Shown: in pieces, positions 33,942 through 44,629 of the stretch
Layout of the letters: each line of letters opens with the position of its first letter
How positions within the stretch are numbered: the first letter of the stretch is position 1
NCBI GenBank assembly: GCA_030052745.1
Contig: JANBVO010000069.1
Span: 38,848 to 102,847 of the forward strand
Direction of reading: 5' to 3'
DNA: 64,000 bases
Source of the DNA: Pleurostoma richardsiae
Lineage: Eukaryota; Ascomycota; Sordariomycetes; Calosphaeriales; Pleurostomataceae
Made by a program: the position numbers and the translations under genes
The notes under the pieces: generated by a model
Told to the model about the DNA's origin: nothing
Databases searched by the model: none
Seen by the model: the letters and a program-made list of their open reading frames with translations, nothing else

Positions 33942-34224
33942 TTGACTTATCCTGACCGGCGGTTGGAACCTCTTCGTGCGTTGGCAACCAATGCACCCAT
34001 CCCTCTCTTTCCCGAGACAGTTGGCGATGTGGCTACGATGACAGGTGAGTTTGTTGTACGACTGTGCAGTCTGTCTCTTCTTTTGGCGCTAATGCTCTTT
34101 TGTTGCAGCGACAGCTGTGAACAGTGTGCTTGGTGCGTTGGAGCAGTCTCTGGAAGGTACGCTGTCCGAGAGGAGAAGGCGTCTGAAGGTGGTCATAGGT
34201 GTGACTGTCCAGGTTGTGTCGTGA
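33942..34224 (+). CDS. 3' fragment of unknown gene, SAP-like helical segment
   Basis: Two exons with a good intron (GTGAGT donor at 34045, TTGTTGCAG acceptor ending 34108). They join DVATMT to ATAVNSVLGALEQSLEGTLS, followed by ERRRRLKVVIGVTV and TGA at 34224. The pattern resembles a SAP-like helix-extended-helix, but the match is weak. No in-frame ATG was found upstream, so this may be the end of a longer or truncated gene. It could be an accidental open segment. Confidence 0.3.
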
Positions 34225-34496
34225 TTACCCAATGCGGCAGTGGAACAAGCTTCACTTTTCTGTTGTTGTGCTTTAGCGTTGCTTGTCACTCTCTTCTTCT
34301 TTAGTCTTTAGAGTACCAACTAGTTTGTAAAGATGTGTCTCTCCTACCAGATGCGTTGGCCCGCTCAAGATACTTCCTGAGATTAGACACTGTAGCCCAG
34401 GGTACCAAGTTGAACCTGAATTAATTTTCCATTGTGGATACAGGCGCAGCCTGTGACACCGGAGCGCAGCGTAAGTGCTCAAAGCTGAGCCAGTCC

Positions 34497-34984
34497 ATTT
34501 TTGAGAAGGTCGAGATTCGCTCGGTACCTGGAAACCCAAGAAGCTCGTCGCTCTCTCTGACACTGTGGGGCGAATCTTCTTATGCGAGAAGCCCCTTTTC
34601 ACCGTTCGTTACATGTTGCTGGAAATGCTTGAGCAGGTCATCCTCCCGAAAATAAGGTCATTGTCGAAGGCCCAGCAAACGCAATTCTTCTCCCTCCATA
34701 ATAACTATCCTGGCAAACATCCATTCGCCTAGATTGTCAAATCTCATGCCCTACCTTGTGGCTCCGGCTCAGACGCTGGTGGCATTTACCTCACGATATG
34801 CCTGATCAACCACAGCTGTCAGCCGAATGCTCATAACAGCGGGAACCACGAAGCGGAGCACGAGACGATTGGCTCATCCGCCTCTGTAGCCAAGGGTGAC
34901 TCTGCTCAATTGCCACCAGTAGCGGTCTTCCAAAGCAAGGCCTTCCTCATGCCTCGCATCCTCCAACTTCTCTATGTGTTTTAA
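34497..34984 (+). pseudogene. SET-domain protein relic
   Basis: Remnant of a fungal SET-domain (lysine methyltransferase-like) gene. After FEKVEIRSVPG the frame shifts to KKLVALSDTVGRIFLCEKPL, continuing FTVRYMLLEMLEQVILPKIR and TQFFSLHNNYPGKHPFA. Then come an in-frame TAG and the core SET motif ICLINHSCQPNAHNS (NHSCxPN). The expected EEITISYD segment after it is degraded (VAKGDSAQLPPV) before TAA at 34982. One frameshift and one nonsense codon are visible, and no first exon is evident. Such genes in fungi often carry only the SET core and have unknown substrates. Confidence 0.72.
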
Positions 34985-35157
34985 GGACCAGATCTGATGA
35001 CAGTGCAGCTACTGGGAATGGAAATAATTCCATCTATTATGATGCGTAAACGAATGCCGCACTGGTGAGTGTAACAGACGAGTCGAGCTTCGAATAAATA
35101 TCCCTTTGTGCTGTAGACACTGCAACTTCCTAACATAATCTCCCCCCGGGAGCACGA

Positions 35158-36050
35158 TCAGCCAAGACGTCTGTGCAAGACATCAATGTAATCTCTCGCA
35201 AATTCACCATGTTTTATACACACGGCTTGAAAGTCGCTACTCTCCCACAATTGTTCTGAATGGCAGGCGGCATACAGAGATACCAGAGCCCTCATCTCTT
35301 TGATCCTGTACGTATGATCATAGACATACTCGACAAGACTGGCGATATCCCCTGCCCTCTTGCCGCACAAATTGAAGGCGATCAGGGTACGATGAAGCTT
35401 ATACAGCGTCAAACTCTGCAGAGAGGGAATAAAAGCCCAATCAGCAACGGCATACAGGCGCGCATGCGTCAGAAACATCTCCGTGCAGTCATCTTCCTCG
35501 CTGTTCCTGCAAGGGTTGAATTCGGCAAGTCTCTCCTCGTCGTGAAGGGTTTTAAACTCGGCCCAAAGCTCGTCTCTCCTCGTCGTGAAAGGACTCTGCA
35601 TCACATCCTGACGCTCTATACTTCTCTTGCCCTTCTTTATCTTTTTAGAGCTGAAAGCAATCGAAAGATCTCTGTGCGGAATAGATAAATCCTTGTTTTG
35701 AGAGAGAGACATTGCAGTCCGTTCATCATGGACAGTTGCAGGTAGCTGTGCCACGGAGTAATCTCCAGTATATGCGAACTCCGCTAAGCGGATGAAAGTC
35801 TCCTCATCCACCTCCTTTAGCTCGGCAATACCCAGCTCGGACTCAGTCATCGGATTCTCGATTAACTTCTTGAAATAGTCAGAAATACGCGCGAACAAGG
35901 CACGGTGTACGAAGAACTCGCGCCCTTGGTCGCCCACACGAAATCGGAACGGTTCTGACGAAAGAATGCTAAAGGCGATTTGATGTTAGCTAGGTTTGAT
36001 CTTTTGAGGAGTGATGCATACTTCTCGAATGAGATTGCAGCCGTAGCCAT
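35158..36050 (-). CDS. BTB/POZ domain protein
   Basis: Predicted 279 residues from exons 36050-36022 and 35968-35158. The intron (GTATGC donor, CTAGCTAAC branch, TTTAG acceptor, 53 nt) joins MATAAISFE to NILSSEPFRFRVGDQGREFF. The BTB fold is recognised by GREFFVHRALFARISDYFKK, then DEETFIRLAEFAYTGDYS. The C-terminal half (MFLTHARLYAVADWAFIPSL, then QSLTLYKLHRTL) is the helical back typical of fungal BTB proteins. A basic patch (SSKKIKKGKR) lies between. BTB proteins usually dimerise or act as Cullin-3 adaptors; partner unknown. Its orientation is opposite to the second BTB gene about 1.1 kb away. Confidence 0.85.
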
Positions 36051-37117
36051 AGCACTTATGGTATACGACACCCTCGGATCACGCTGACGTCGGTTTAGGT
36101 CCTTTTTTGTATAACTGAGATTAGTGCCGCAGTGAGGGGGGAAATGCAGGGTTGCTGATATGACGTAGAAAATGTGAACCACGATACGGATGGACTGTGT
36201 CGGAGAATCGTCGGCACGGCCCGAATCAGCGTCACAAGAAAGCTACAGGTAAGCGGGTAAGTTGACCTGCTATTTTAGCAGTCTAGCTTTCCGATCTGAT
36301 TAGTTTGCACTGACCACCATTTGCGCGAGGCAGCGTTGTTCTTTCGTTGAGGTGCCGAGACATGAGCCGGACTGCGTGCGGGGTAGAATAGGGGAGAGGT
36401 GGGCTGCAGTACTCAAGAATATCAGCTGCCAAGGTAGCCGAAAACGACACCTTTGGCAGATAAGCCGCACAACCTCACCGCCTTCCCATGCTCCAGTTCA
36501 AAATCTCACCGCCCACCTACAGTGCTGTACCTGTTTTGTTCCAGTTCCCCAAATTCGAAACCGAGCATGGTTCTGGAGACAGTAAGGGGCAAGTGAGGCC
36601 TATGGAAGCAGGAGCTGTAGCAGTGCGTTTGTAATTTCATCTTGGCATGCTGTCTGGATAGGAATGCAACAAGATGTAGTAATGCTATCAGCAAATTGGC
36701 TCTGCTGCTTTAATCCTTGCATATCCTATCATTACAATTCATCTGCCATGCCAAATCACACCGCCCTATTCCTCAAGATTTGACCATGCAACCGCTACTG
36801 GCAATGTACCAGCCTCATTTCTAGGAATGTCCTTCTCCAGATCTGAGAGGAAAAGTGTCTTCCTTGCTTGGCACAGTATATTTTCTTCAGGTGGAAATTA
36901 TGCTATCCGAAAGTCAAAAGCCATTCGCACTGTCATTGAACGACACGACCGATCAGCGCTTCGGTATTCATCGGACCTAGTTGAAGTGCTCAAGTCTTTG
37001 CTAGAGGACGGCGCCTTTTCAAGCAAGTACACTGCACAGAAATTATTCCCAGAACTTTTTGTTCGGAGACAGATTGAGAAGACAGAGGCTGCTAGCTCTC
37101 CTCCTCGTGCGTTTGGG
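36051..37117. other. Region between two divergent BTB genes
   Basis: About 1.07 kb. An in-frame open stretch runs from 36827 into the second BTB gene (MSFSRSERKSVFLAWHSIFS... up to the ATG at 37118). It could be a longer N-terminus but has no recognised domain. I treat it as upstream sequence; the promoters of both BTB genes should be here. Confidence 0.45.
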
Positions 37118-37873
37118 ATGGAGGGTCCGTCAAAAGAGCTCCTAGATTCGTTCAAAGAGTATGGCATCTCAATGTTGCTTACCTAGGCTGCAAGTACAAC
37201 GCTGACAAGATACCTATCAGAATCTATCACAGTGGAGAATACTCCGATTTCACTATCATCTGTTGTGGAAGGCACTTCCGCGTACATAAAGCTATTGTGT
37301 GCCCCCGATCTGGCTTCTTCACTGCAGCTCTCCGTGGCAGTTTTAAGGTCAGTATAGTTGCTCAAACTCAAACTAAAGTAATATCTAAACTTTGCTTAGG
37401 AGGCAAGCGAGGGAGCAGTCGACCTTTCAGGTGACGATCCTGATATCATCGAAAGAATGGTTCAGTATTTTTATCACCTTGACTACGATGTCCTCCCGCG
37501 AGGTGATCAAGTAGACGATGGAAACGAAAAGCCAGAGATGCTCGGAGCACCTCAAATGTCTCGCCTTCTGACTCATGCCAAAGTCTACTCTCTTGGAGAG
37601 AAGTATCTCATCGATGGTCTTAAAGCTCTCGCACTCCAGAAGTTTGAGACAGCGGCTGAGAAGCACTGGCAGAAAGACGATTTTCTCAATGCGGCCAGAG
37701 AGGCCTACACATCTACTATAGAGACCGACCGAGGATTGAAGGATGCAGTGACCGCCGCAATCTATGCACACTCTGATTTATTAGGTCAGGAGGAGGTGCA
37801 AAACGTTTTCCGGGAGTTGAATACCTTGGCTTATGACCTCTTAATGTACGTCTATAAAGAAAAAGGGTTCTAG
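37118..37873 (+). CDS. BTB/POZ domain protein
   Basis: Predicted 213 residues from exons 37118-37158, 37221-37347 and 37400-37873. Intron 1 (GTATGG donor, CGCTGAC branch, ATCAG acceptor) converts MEGPSKELLDSFKE into the family-typical IYHSGEYSDFTIICCGRHF; intron 2 is GTCAGT...CTTAG. The BTB core is FRVHKAIVCPRSGFFTAALR then LSGDDPDIIERMVQYFYHLD. Helical HAKVYSLGEKYLIDGLKALA and ADLLGQ-like segments follow. This is the common fungal short BTB family with unknown partners, often expanded in accessory regions. A start at 36827 would add 97 residues, but 37118 has a good context and matches relatives as I recall them. Confidence 0.85.
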
Positions 37874-38127
37874 CCGTACTAGTGTCAAAGTGAGGTGAAT
37901 TATCTGTTCATCAGACAGACATGCATGGCAACTAAAGCTTGAAATGGTAGTCTGGACTGTGTTCTCAGAGCGGTTATCAGGGGTTTAACCATCTAGCAAT
38001 CTGTACCGTCTTTCTTTTCCGAACCCTCTTTAAGCCCAATCCATACAAGCATCATGACCGGCGTTCCTTTCTCTCCCGACGCCGCGACAGCCCCGTAGAA
38101 CTTCATACCAAAAAGCAAGTCATATGA

Positions 38128-39898
38128 TCAATCCTCGTCAGTCGTTTCCATGACGCGCTCATCCTTCTCTCTCCCGGTTCCCGCCCTCTCCTTACCCTTA
38201 CCCCTGCCCCGGTAAGAGCTACCGCCCGCCCTACCAGGCGGCCTGGTCTTCGCTTCGAGCTTCGCCCTGGCGCTGACCTTAGCCCTGTCGCGGGCCATCT
38301 CGAACTCCCCCAGATCCGCACCTTCGTCGAGCACCGGCGGGATGGACGCCGCGGTCGCCTTATTTAGCAGCTCCGTGGCGGTCGGTTCCTACGCGTTGAT
38401 GGCCAGCCCGTCATACAGAACCTCGATGGCGTCCTCAGACCGCCTAAGCTCGAGGCATATGGGGCTCTTGGCGCAGAAGATGGCCGCGTCCCTGCCGCCA
38501 TCCCGCAGCGCCAGGTCGAACTCGCCGAGCGCCTGCGCAGCCGGCGGTATGCGTGGCCGAGGTTGATGCGCGGACCCAGCGACACCTCGGCGTCGGCCTC
38601 GGTATCCTCGACGACCTCGAGCGCTCTGCGGAACATGGTGATGGCGTCCTTGGGCCGGTCATGGTGGTAGTAGACGATCCCCATCTCATTTAGTAGCAAC
38701 GGATCGTTCTTGAACATGCCGTAGGCCGTCTCGAGGGAACTCCTCCGCCACGGACATATTGTTCATAGTGTGGTGCTGCGTGCCCAAGAAAACTGCGGCA
38801 TGTGCGAGCCCATGAACAGCCGCGCCACCGTCGAGTAGGCCGAAATAGCCTGGTCGTGCTCGCCTTCAGCGGCGAACGTGTGGGCAAAACGAATCCAGGC
38901 AGCCGCAAAATGAGGATCCATCATGTTGGCCTTGCTGAAGTATCGCCGCGCCTCGGCGATCTTGTCGATTAGGAAGTAGTAGGTGGCCACGGCAAGCCAC
39001 GTGCGTGGCTCCTCCGGATGGCTCTCGGCGAGCTCGTGCGAGATGAGGAAGAGCTGATTCTTCTCCTTGAGCTCGTAAAGGCATGCCACGTGTATAGAGT
39101 AGATGTTGAAGTTGTACTTATCCTGGGCGAGAACGGCGTTTGTGACCTCGAGGGCTTGCCGGAAGCGGCACTGGGTGAAGAACATGTCTGCTCGAGCGAG
39201 GAGGATGTCGGGGTTGTCCTTCAGCCTGTAGTGAGTCGCGAGGGTGTCGCACGCGGGTTGCGATGGCGTCACGGTTCTGGTACTTGGAGAGCCGACTGCT
39301 GTAGAGACACTGGACGTAGTCTGCCACTTCCTGATCCGCCTCGTCCTCTGTCTCGCTATCGTCGTCAAAGGCTTTTGCTTTCGAGGGCCCAGGCTCCCGC
39401 TAGCCACCTGTTATTGGCTGTATCTTGCGCTTGTTTGCGTCTTTGGACTTGATGAGGTAGGTCGGGTTGCGCTCGCCGAGTACGGCTAGAGCTTCGTCGT
39501 ATCGGGACTGCTTCACCAGGCAATGGCCGGCCAGATATCTGCAGGAGGGCTTGCGGTGGATGAGATCGCGGCGCCTGAGGTAGGACTGGGCTCTCTTATA
39601 GTCGCCCATGGCGAAGTAGACCTGTGCGAGCTATAAGACATCGTTGTCGTCGTCTGCAGGTGGTCAAGCGACGAGTTAGCACAGCTGCAACTGCAGCAAC
39701 GGAGAGGGCAGGAATCGAGATGTCGGAGACACGTACGCGCCGATGCCAGGAGCTTGTCTCCCACGGAGGTGGCACGCTCGTACTGGGCTTTGTTCAGGGC
39801 GTCCGGCCGCCACTCGCGGAGAAACTGGACGAGCTTGGGACGGAAGGCGGCTCCATGTCGACGCTACCATCTCCGTTGCTGCTGTTGTAGGCTGACAT
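38128..39898 (-). pseudogene. Decayed copy of APC/C subunit Cdc16/Cut9 (Apc6)
   Basis: Tetratricopeptide subunit of the anaphase-promoting complex, recognisable in pieces: FLREWRPDALNKAQYERATS, the intron at about 39794-39712, VYFAMGDYKRAQSYLRRRDL, SCRYLAGHCLVKQSRYDEAL. Then YVQCLYSSRLSKYQNRDAIA, HYRLKDNPDILLARADMFFT, the long block KDKYNF-like to HTFAAEGEHDQAISAYSTVA, DPLLLNEMGIVYYHHDRPKD, INLGHAYRRLRR, and a basic tail ending ETTDED. Lesions: a frameshift near 39810, TAG replacing an expected Trp codon (VL*LAQVYF, about 39628), a missing internal stretch of roughly 80-100 residues after QPITGG, and frameshifts near 39260, 38790 and 38540. The gene is essential in known fungi, so an intact copy should exist elsewhere. 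Confidence 0.85.
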
Positions 39899-40539
39899 GG
39901 CGGGCAGTCATTGAGGGTTCTCGTCGGGAACATAAAAAAAGCAAAATTGTCCGACTGCGCCCGTTAAGGTGTTGCTTAGTGGCCCAGCCGGCCTCTTAAA
40001 CGTGATGCAGCGATTCTTCTTTCGTCGGAGACGCGACGCGCTGGCACCGGCAGAGCGAAGATAAGTATTGTACCCCACGGCCAGCCAGTCTATTTACAGT
40101 GGTCCTTATCGTTATCAGCCAGTCTCCGTATGCCAACACTTTATACCCTAGGTAGGTACCTACCTGTAACGATCCAGGTATTCCCTAAGGTAGGTAACCA
40201 GGCTAGGGGATTTATGTTATCAGAGGGCAGAGGGCGTGCACTGAGACGAATGCTTGGATCGCAGCTATTGAAGCTTGGTACAGGGATTGATTGCTGGAGA
40301 GCTAATCTCTCCAGGAGGTTCTAAGCTATGGAATGAATGTGGTCTTATATAGATAGTTGATTTCCTCAGATCACCTTTGTGATCCCGTCGCTCCTGGTGA
40401 TCCTGGATCACCAGTGATAGTCTGTGCCTGACAGTGATCCTACTTATCTTATCTACTCGTGACCCGTAATTCTGCCTCGCTAGACCGCTAGGCCTGGTGC
40501 CTGAGGGGCGGTCAGTATTATAGCCATGACACGTTTATT
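39899..40539. other. Intergenic with GTGATC-rich repeat
   Basis: No gene. Positions about 40365-40470 are rich in GATCAC/GTGATC words and end in AGTGATCCTACTTATCTTAT, similar to a stretch at about 55968-56030. GGTAGGTACCTACC-type short palindromes lie near 40151. This looks like old repeat DNA bordering the AT-rich island. Confidence 0.5.
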
Positions 40540-40920
40540 ATTAAAAAAAAATAATATAATTTATTAGAGTTCATAATTTTTAAATAAGTTAAAAAAAGAA
40601 AAATAATAAGAATTTAAAGCCGTAATTAAAGTATAAATTAATAGTATTTAAAATGTAAAAAAATTAAATTATAATTTTATTTAATAATATTAAAAAATAA
40701 GTTAATTAAAATTTTTAGTAAAAATTTTATATTAATTTTTAATAATTTTAAAAGTTTATAAAAAATTCTTATATATTTTTAATATTATTATAGCTTTTTT
40801 ATTTAACTACTAAATTTTACTATTTATCTTTTTTTATTTTATATTTAATATTTATTTAATTTTATATTTATATTCTAAGTTAATATTAAGATTCTTATAT
40901 TATAATTTTTTTTAAAGTAA
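40540..40920. repeat. AT-rich island, probably RIP-degraded repeat
   Basis: Roughly 380 bp of almost pure A/T with many TpA steps (TTTAATAATATTAAAAAATA-type), abruptly flanked by GC-balanced sequence. No coding potential on either strand. Such islands in ascomycetes usually come from RIP of transposon copies; that origin is inferred. Confidence 0.7.
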
Positions 40921-42983
40921 GTGCTAGGGGCGCAATAGGGATATCAGCACTTGGTCCTTGAAAAGAGTTAGTTTTTACTGATCGATAGAATTATTGTGTG
41001 TCTAGGAAAAGGCTGGAGCCAGGCCCGGCTGTAGGCTGAAGGCCAAGGGCCCCGGGAGTGGGGCCCTGGCGTTCTGCCGGGCGGTGAGCTAATTCTCACC
41101 CTGCTCTCAAGTCCTATCTAATTCACACGTGACCTTTGGGGCCTAAGGCCTAAAGACTCTGCTGGCCACGGCCAGCCAATGGGAGCCCCCCACGGCTCCC
41201 GCAGCAGTAAGTTTAAGTAAAAAAATATAAAAGATTAAATGTATTTTCGTTCAGAGTACTGTAGTAGTTTTAGTTCGTAATAGCGGACGCGGTGCTGCCC
41301 CCGCCGGGTTTGGCGGCCCCTCCATTTGGGCCTAGCGCCCACGCAGGCGCCACCCGCCGCTTTGTCCATTGGCCCGCCCGCCACGTCGCGTCCCCCCTTG
41401 AGCATAAATAGACTCCAGCTCCCCTTCAGTCCCAGGCTTGTATTCTCGACCTGACAACTTCCTCAACTTCCGCTTCATGCTCACCGACCGCCCAGCACTA
41501 CTGCGCCGTCGTGTTCGTCTCGCCGACACCTGCCCCTTGTCCCAACTTCCCCTACCGCCCCGCTCCCCTCCCTCCCGCCGGCCTTCATCTCTCAGTCGCC
41601 CCATCATGTCCCGCGCACGATCCGACGTCCGCGACTCGCTCCCATCGCTCGCCTCCCTCTAGACTTCGCGCAACTCAACCCTTTCCTCTCCATTCCGACG
41701 TCAGTCGCGATTCCGACTGGCCGATGCTCGACAACGGGCTCTGCGCTGCACGATCGCGATGCCTCTCACAGCGTACAACGACTCTACGACAGCTCATACT
41801 CGTTCGGCCTCACGGTTACCGAGATGGCCTTCTCATCGCCCGTGACGCCTAACCCTCTGTCTGCCTTGCCGATCCTGGACCTAACCCGCAATGCCTGTCT
41901 GTCCCCAGTCACAAAAATGCCGCAGACCCCGAGGCGTCAATGCCGAGGCAGCAGGAGGCCTCTTCTGCCTCGTATGGCTTTGTCTGGGACGTCTGACGTG
42001 GCAGGCTGAACGGCTTGTGGGTTGTGGTCGGACCGATGCCCAGTGTCAGCTGCGGCCAGGTCTGCAGGGGCGTGTCACGCGGGAAGATGTCCTGCCGACC
42101 TCATTCGACTATTGGTAAGCCGTGATTCAGACTGCAGCTCGCAGAGACGGCGAGGAGGAGCCGGAGCCAGGGTAGTGGGGAGGGGCTTCAATTGGATCGA
42201 GTCCCAGAGATTAAAGGGAGGGGATCCGGCGCGGCGAGGGCAGAAGGCGGAGCAAGGGGACGAGGCCGGCCCAAGGATGATGGCCTCTCCGGTTCTGCAG
42301 GCGACTCGCATCGTACGATCTTGTGCGCGCATGAAAGACGATCCTCGCCTTCATTTCGGTGGTGGCGAGGGCAGACATGAGTCTGAGGAGGAGGAGGAGC
42401 GACGAGGAGCAAGGAGGCGGGGTCGACGGCGTGCAAGAGCAGGTCAGTAAGACGGTGCCCTCTTAGTGGCGTTGGGAATCGGCATGACAAAAGGGGGTGG
42501 GCCACCTCATGCAGAAGGTGCAGGAAGGGCGCAGCAGGAGGAGGCGATGCACCTGTATCACGTCGGCTGAGCTGCTCTGGGCAATCTTCGGAGACGCCGT
42601 GGATCATGTGTCTCCTAGTCAGGGATGTGATTCGCAGCGATGACGATGCCTGGCGAAGGCGGCCTCCAGATACCCCCTTTCTGGCTCGGCAGATACGTGA
42701 TTGGTAGAGCTGCGATGAAGCGGTGCGTCGCCGTTACCATGGGAAGCTGCGCATGGCCGAGTATGTTGTCAGTTGACGAGATAGACGGCAGTGGGAAAGG
42801 GGGGATATACTCTGCACTGACGCCGTAGCCAAACCCGCCATCCCGCTCTACGCATATAAATCTCGCTCTCCGCCCGCGCTGACCGCATTGACGGCCTTCT
42901 CTTTCATGCCAAATCATCCTCAAACCTGTCCCGTAGAACTTTCATCCCCTGCACTTCTGCTGCGCGCGCGCGCTCACAGCACG
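40921..42983. other. Gene-poor, GC-rich hairpin DNA; possible promoter region
   Basis: About 2 kb without a recognisable protein. GC-rich palindromes occur at 41049-41073 (GGGCCCCGGGAGTGGGGCCC) and 41182-41202 (GGGAGCC...GGCTCCC). Pyrimidine-rich, TATA-like CATAAATA near 41404 precedes open Pro/Arg/Ser frames that look like composition artefacts. The stretch may be the 3' or 5' end of an old retroelement. The last 140 bp hold the presumed promoter of the chromodomain gene. Confidence 0.4.
42854..42861 (+). promoter_or_regulatory. Putative TATA box of the chromodomain gene
   Basis: ATATAAAT lies about 125 bp upstream of the ATG at 42984 (about 50 bp upstream of an earlier in-frame ATG at 42907), followed by a pyrimidine-rich leader. 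Position fits a fungal core promoter; no other evidence. Confidence 0.4.
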
Positions 42984-44629
42984 ATGGCCAACGTCTCTCT
43001 TGACAGCGAGACCTTTTTCGACCCTCAATCAGCAGGCGGAAAGTCCGCAAACTATTCTCGGAATGACGGCCGCACTGCTGCCTCGCCTAGAGGTCAGAAA
43101 CGGCCAGAGCATGACGCACAGGACCATCGACGTGCTGCTACAGGGTCCTCTCCGGCTGATGGGATCCCGATCTCTAGCGACAGCGAGTCCGACTACAGCG
43201 ATCATGATTCCGACGATGATCACTCGTCACCTGTGCCTCTACAGACTGACCCAGCTCTAACGAATGGCGCGGAGAATTCGCCACGAACGAGGCTCGCCCC
43301 TCAGAACGACATTACATGCGGTACCAGGGCCCCAGATGCGCCAGGCTCTTCTCCCAACGAAGACATAATCGACCATGTCATGGATCCGAGCCACGGCGTA
43401 CGCCCCAGTTCAGCCAGGAGCATACACGCGGGCCGGTGCGTTCTGCAGCGCCCCCTGTCACAACGCTGCCGCAGCGATTGTCTGGGTCGTCGAGGGCTCT
43501 GCAGCAGGATGAGCCGGCCATCCAAGGCAGTGCTTCGGTTGAGACAAGGCAGACACCCCCTCCAGGGTACGCTACATGCGGCAAGAACGCTCCGAATATG
43601 TCCCGCGGCATATCACCGCGAGTGGACCCCGTACACCTGTGCGGTCCAAACCTTCCTGCCATACCGTCTCCGCGACTGGAGAATGACACCCATCGAGAGA
43701 GCATGCTACGCCGTGTCTCTGTGTGCTACGGCGATCGCGATGACGAAGCCATGCCGCCTCGCATCCAGCCAAAGACAAGCCGTGGAAGGGCTGCGGTTCG
43801 CCGTCACTAGCGTCGTCGTTCTGTTGAGGCTGCCAACGACAACCTTGACGAGACGCAAGAAACGCGATCTGACAACAACAAAGGGATTCCCCTGCCACCT
43901 CGTAAATACCGCAAGGTGAGCTCTCGACGCAATATTAGTCCTCGCTAAGCTGCTAGCGACGACGAGGTTTCCACTTCATCTCAGGATGACGACAGCGAGT
44001 GGGATACTCGGCCACAGCGCAAGCGCCGTAAATCAAGCCTCCCGAAGCGTGCTCGCACAAAAGCTACTGGACAGGAGATGAGTTCGGATTCCGGAAGCAC
44101 CGGATCACGACGAGTCCGGCTTGCCAGCCCCTCGCCTGCGCAAGTTTCCGGCGAACAACAGGAGTCTGCCAAAGCTCTCTCCGCAAAGTTCACGGAATGG
44201 CTACTCGAGGCTGCAGTCGTCAGGAGCGCAGTGGTGGATGGTGTAACAACGTTTCAGCTACAGTTCAAGGCAGACCGCTACTGTTCAAAGCATAGGCACC
44301 ACGTGTTCAGCAGCTCACAAGTTGACGGCGGTTCCAACTCGCGGGCCAAGTGGCGTAACTCGAAGCCAGAGCCCATCACGAGTGTCGCCTCGACGCACGG
44401 CAAGAATTCTTTGGTCTCCCAGTCCGATGACGACGTGCAATCGACGTCGCCGATTGCAGAAGCCGAATACAAGGTTGAGAAGATTCTCAAGATCAGGAAA
44501 CGAGGGAGAGGTCACCAAGCACGTGTTAAATGGGTAGGCTTCAAGAAATCGACCTGGGAGCCGCTGAAGAACTTCTTGGGGACGGTCGCGCTGGATGACT
44601 ACGAGGCACAACACGGGAAATCGCCCTAG
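42984..44629 (+). pseudogene. Chromodomain protein, frame-disrupted
   Basis: The N-terminal frame from ATG 42984 is a disordered acidic/Ser-rich segment (MANVSLDSETFFDPQSAGG; SSDSESDYSDHDSDDDHSS). It loses its protein-like character near 43440. A second frame carries TTLPQRLSGSSRALQQDEPA to DEAMPPRIQPKTSRGR, and a later one LDETQETRSDNNKGIPLPPR. After a possible intron (GTGAGC 43916 to GCTAG 43957) comes SEWDTRPQRKRRKSSLPKRA, a bipartite-like nuclear signal. The end is a chromodomain: AEYKVEKILKIRKRGRGHQA, RVKWVGFKKSTWEPLKNFLG, DDYEAQHG, stop at 44627. Chromodomains bind methylated histone tails. At least two frame changes between 43400 and 43830 are not explained by convincing introns, so I call it broken; unrecognised splicing is the alternative. 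Confidence 0.6.

Noticed and set aside
41511-42607. Pro/Arg/Ser-rich frames on both strands
   Set aside because: GC-rich composition keeps frames open; no domain, splice pattern or conservation visible.
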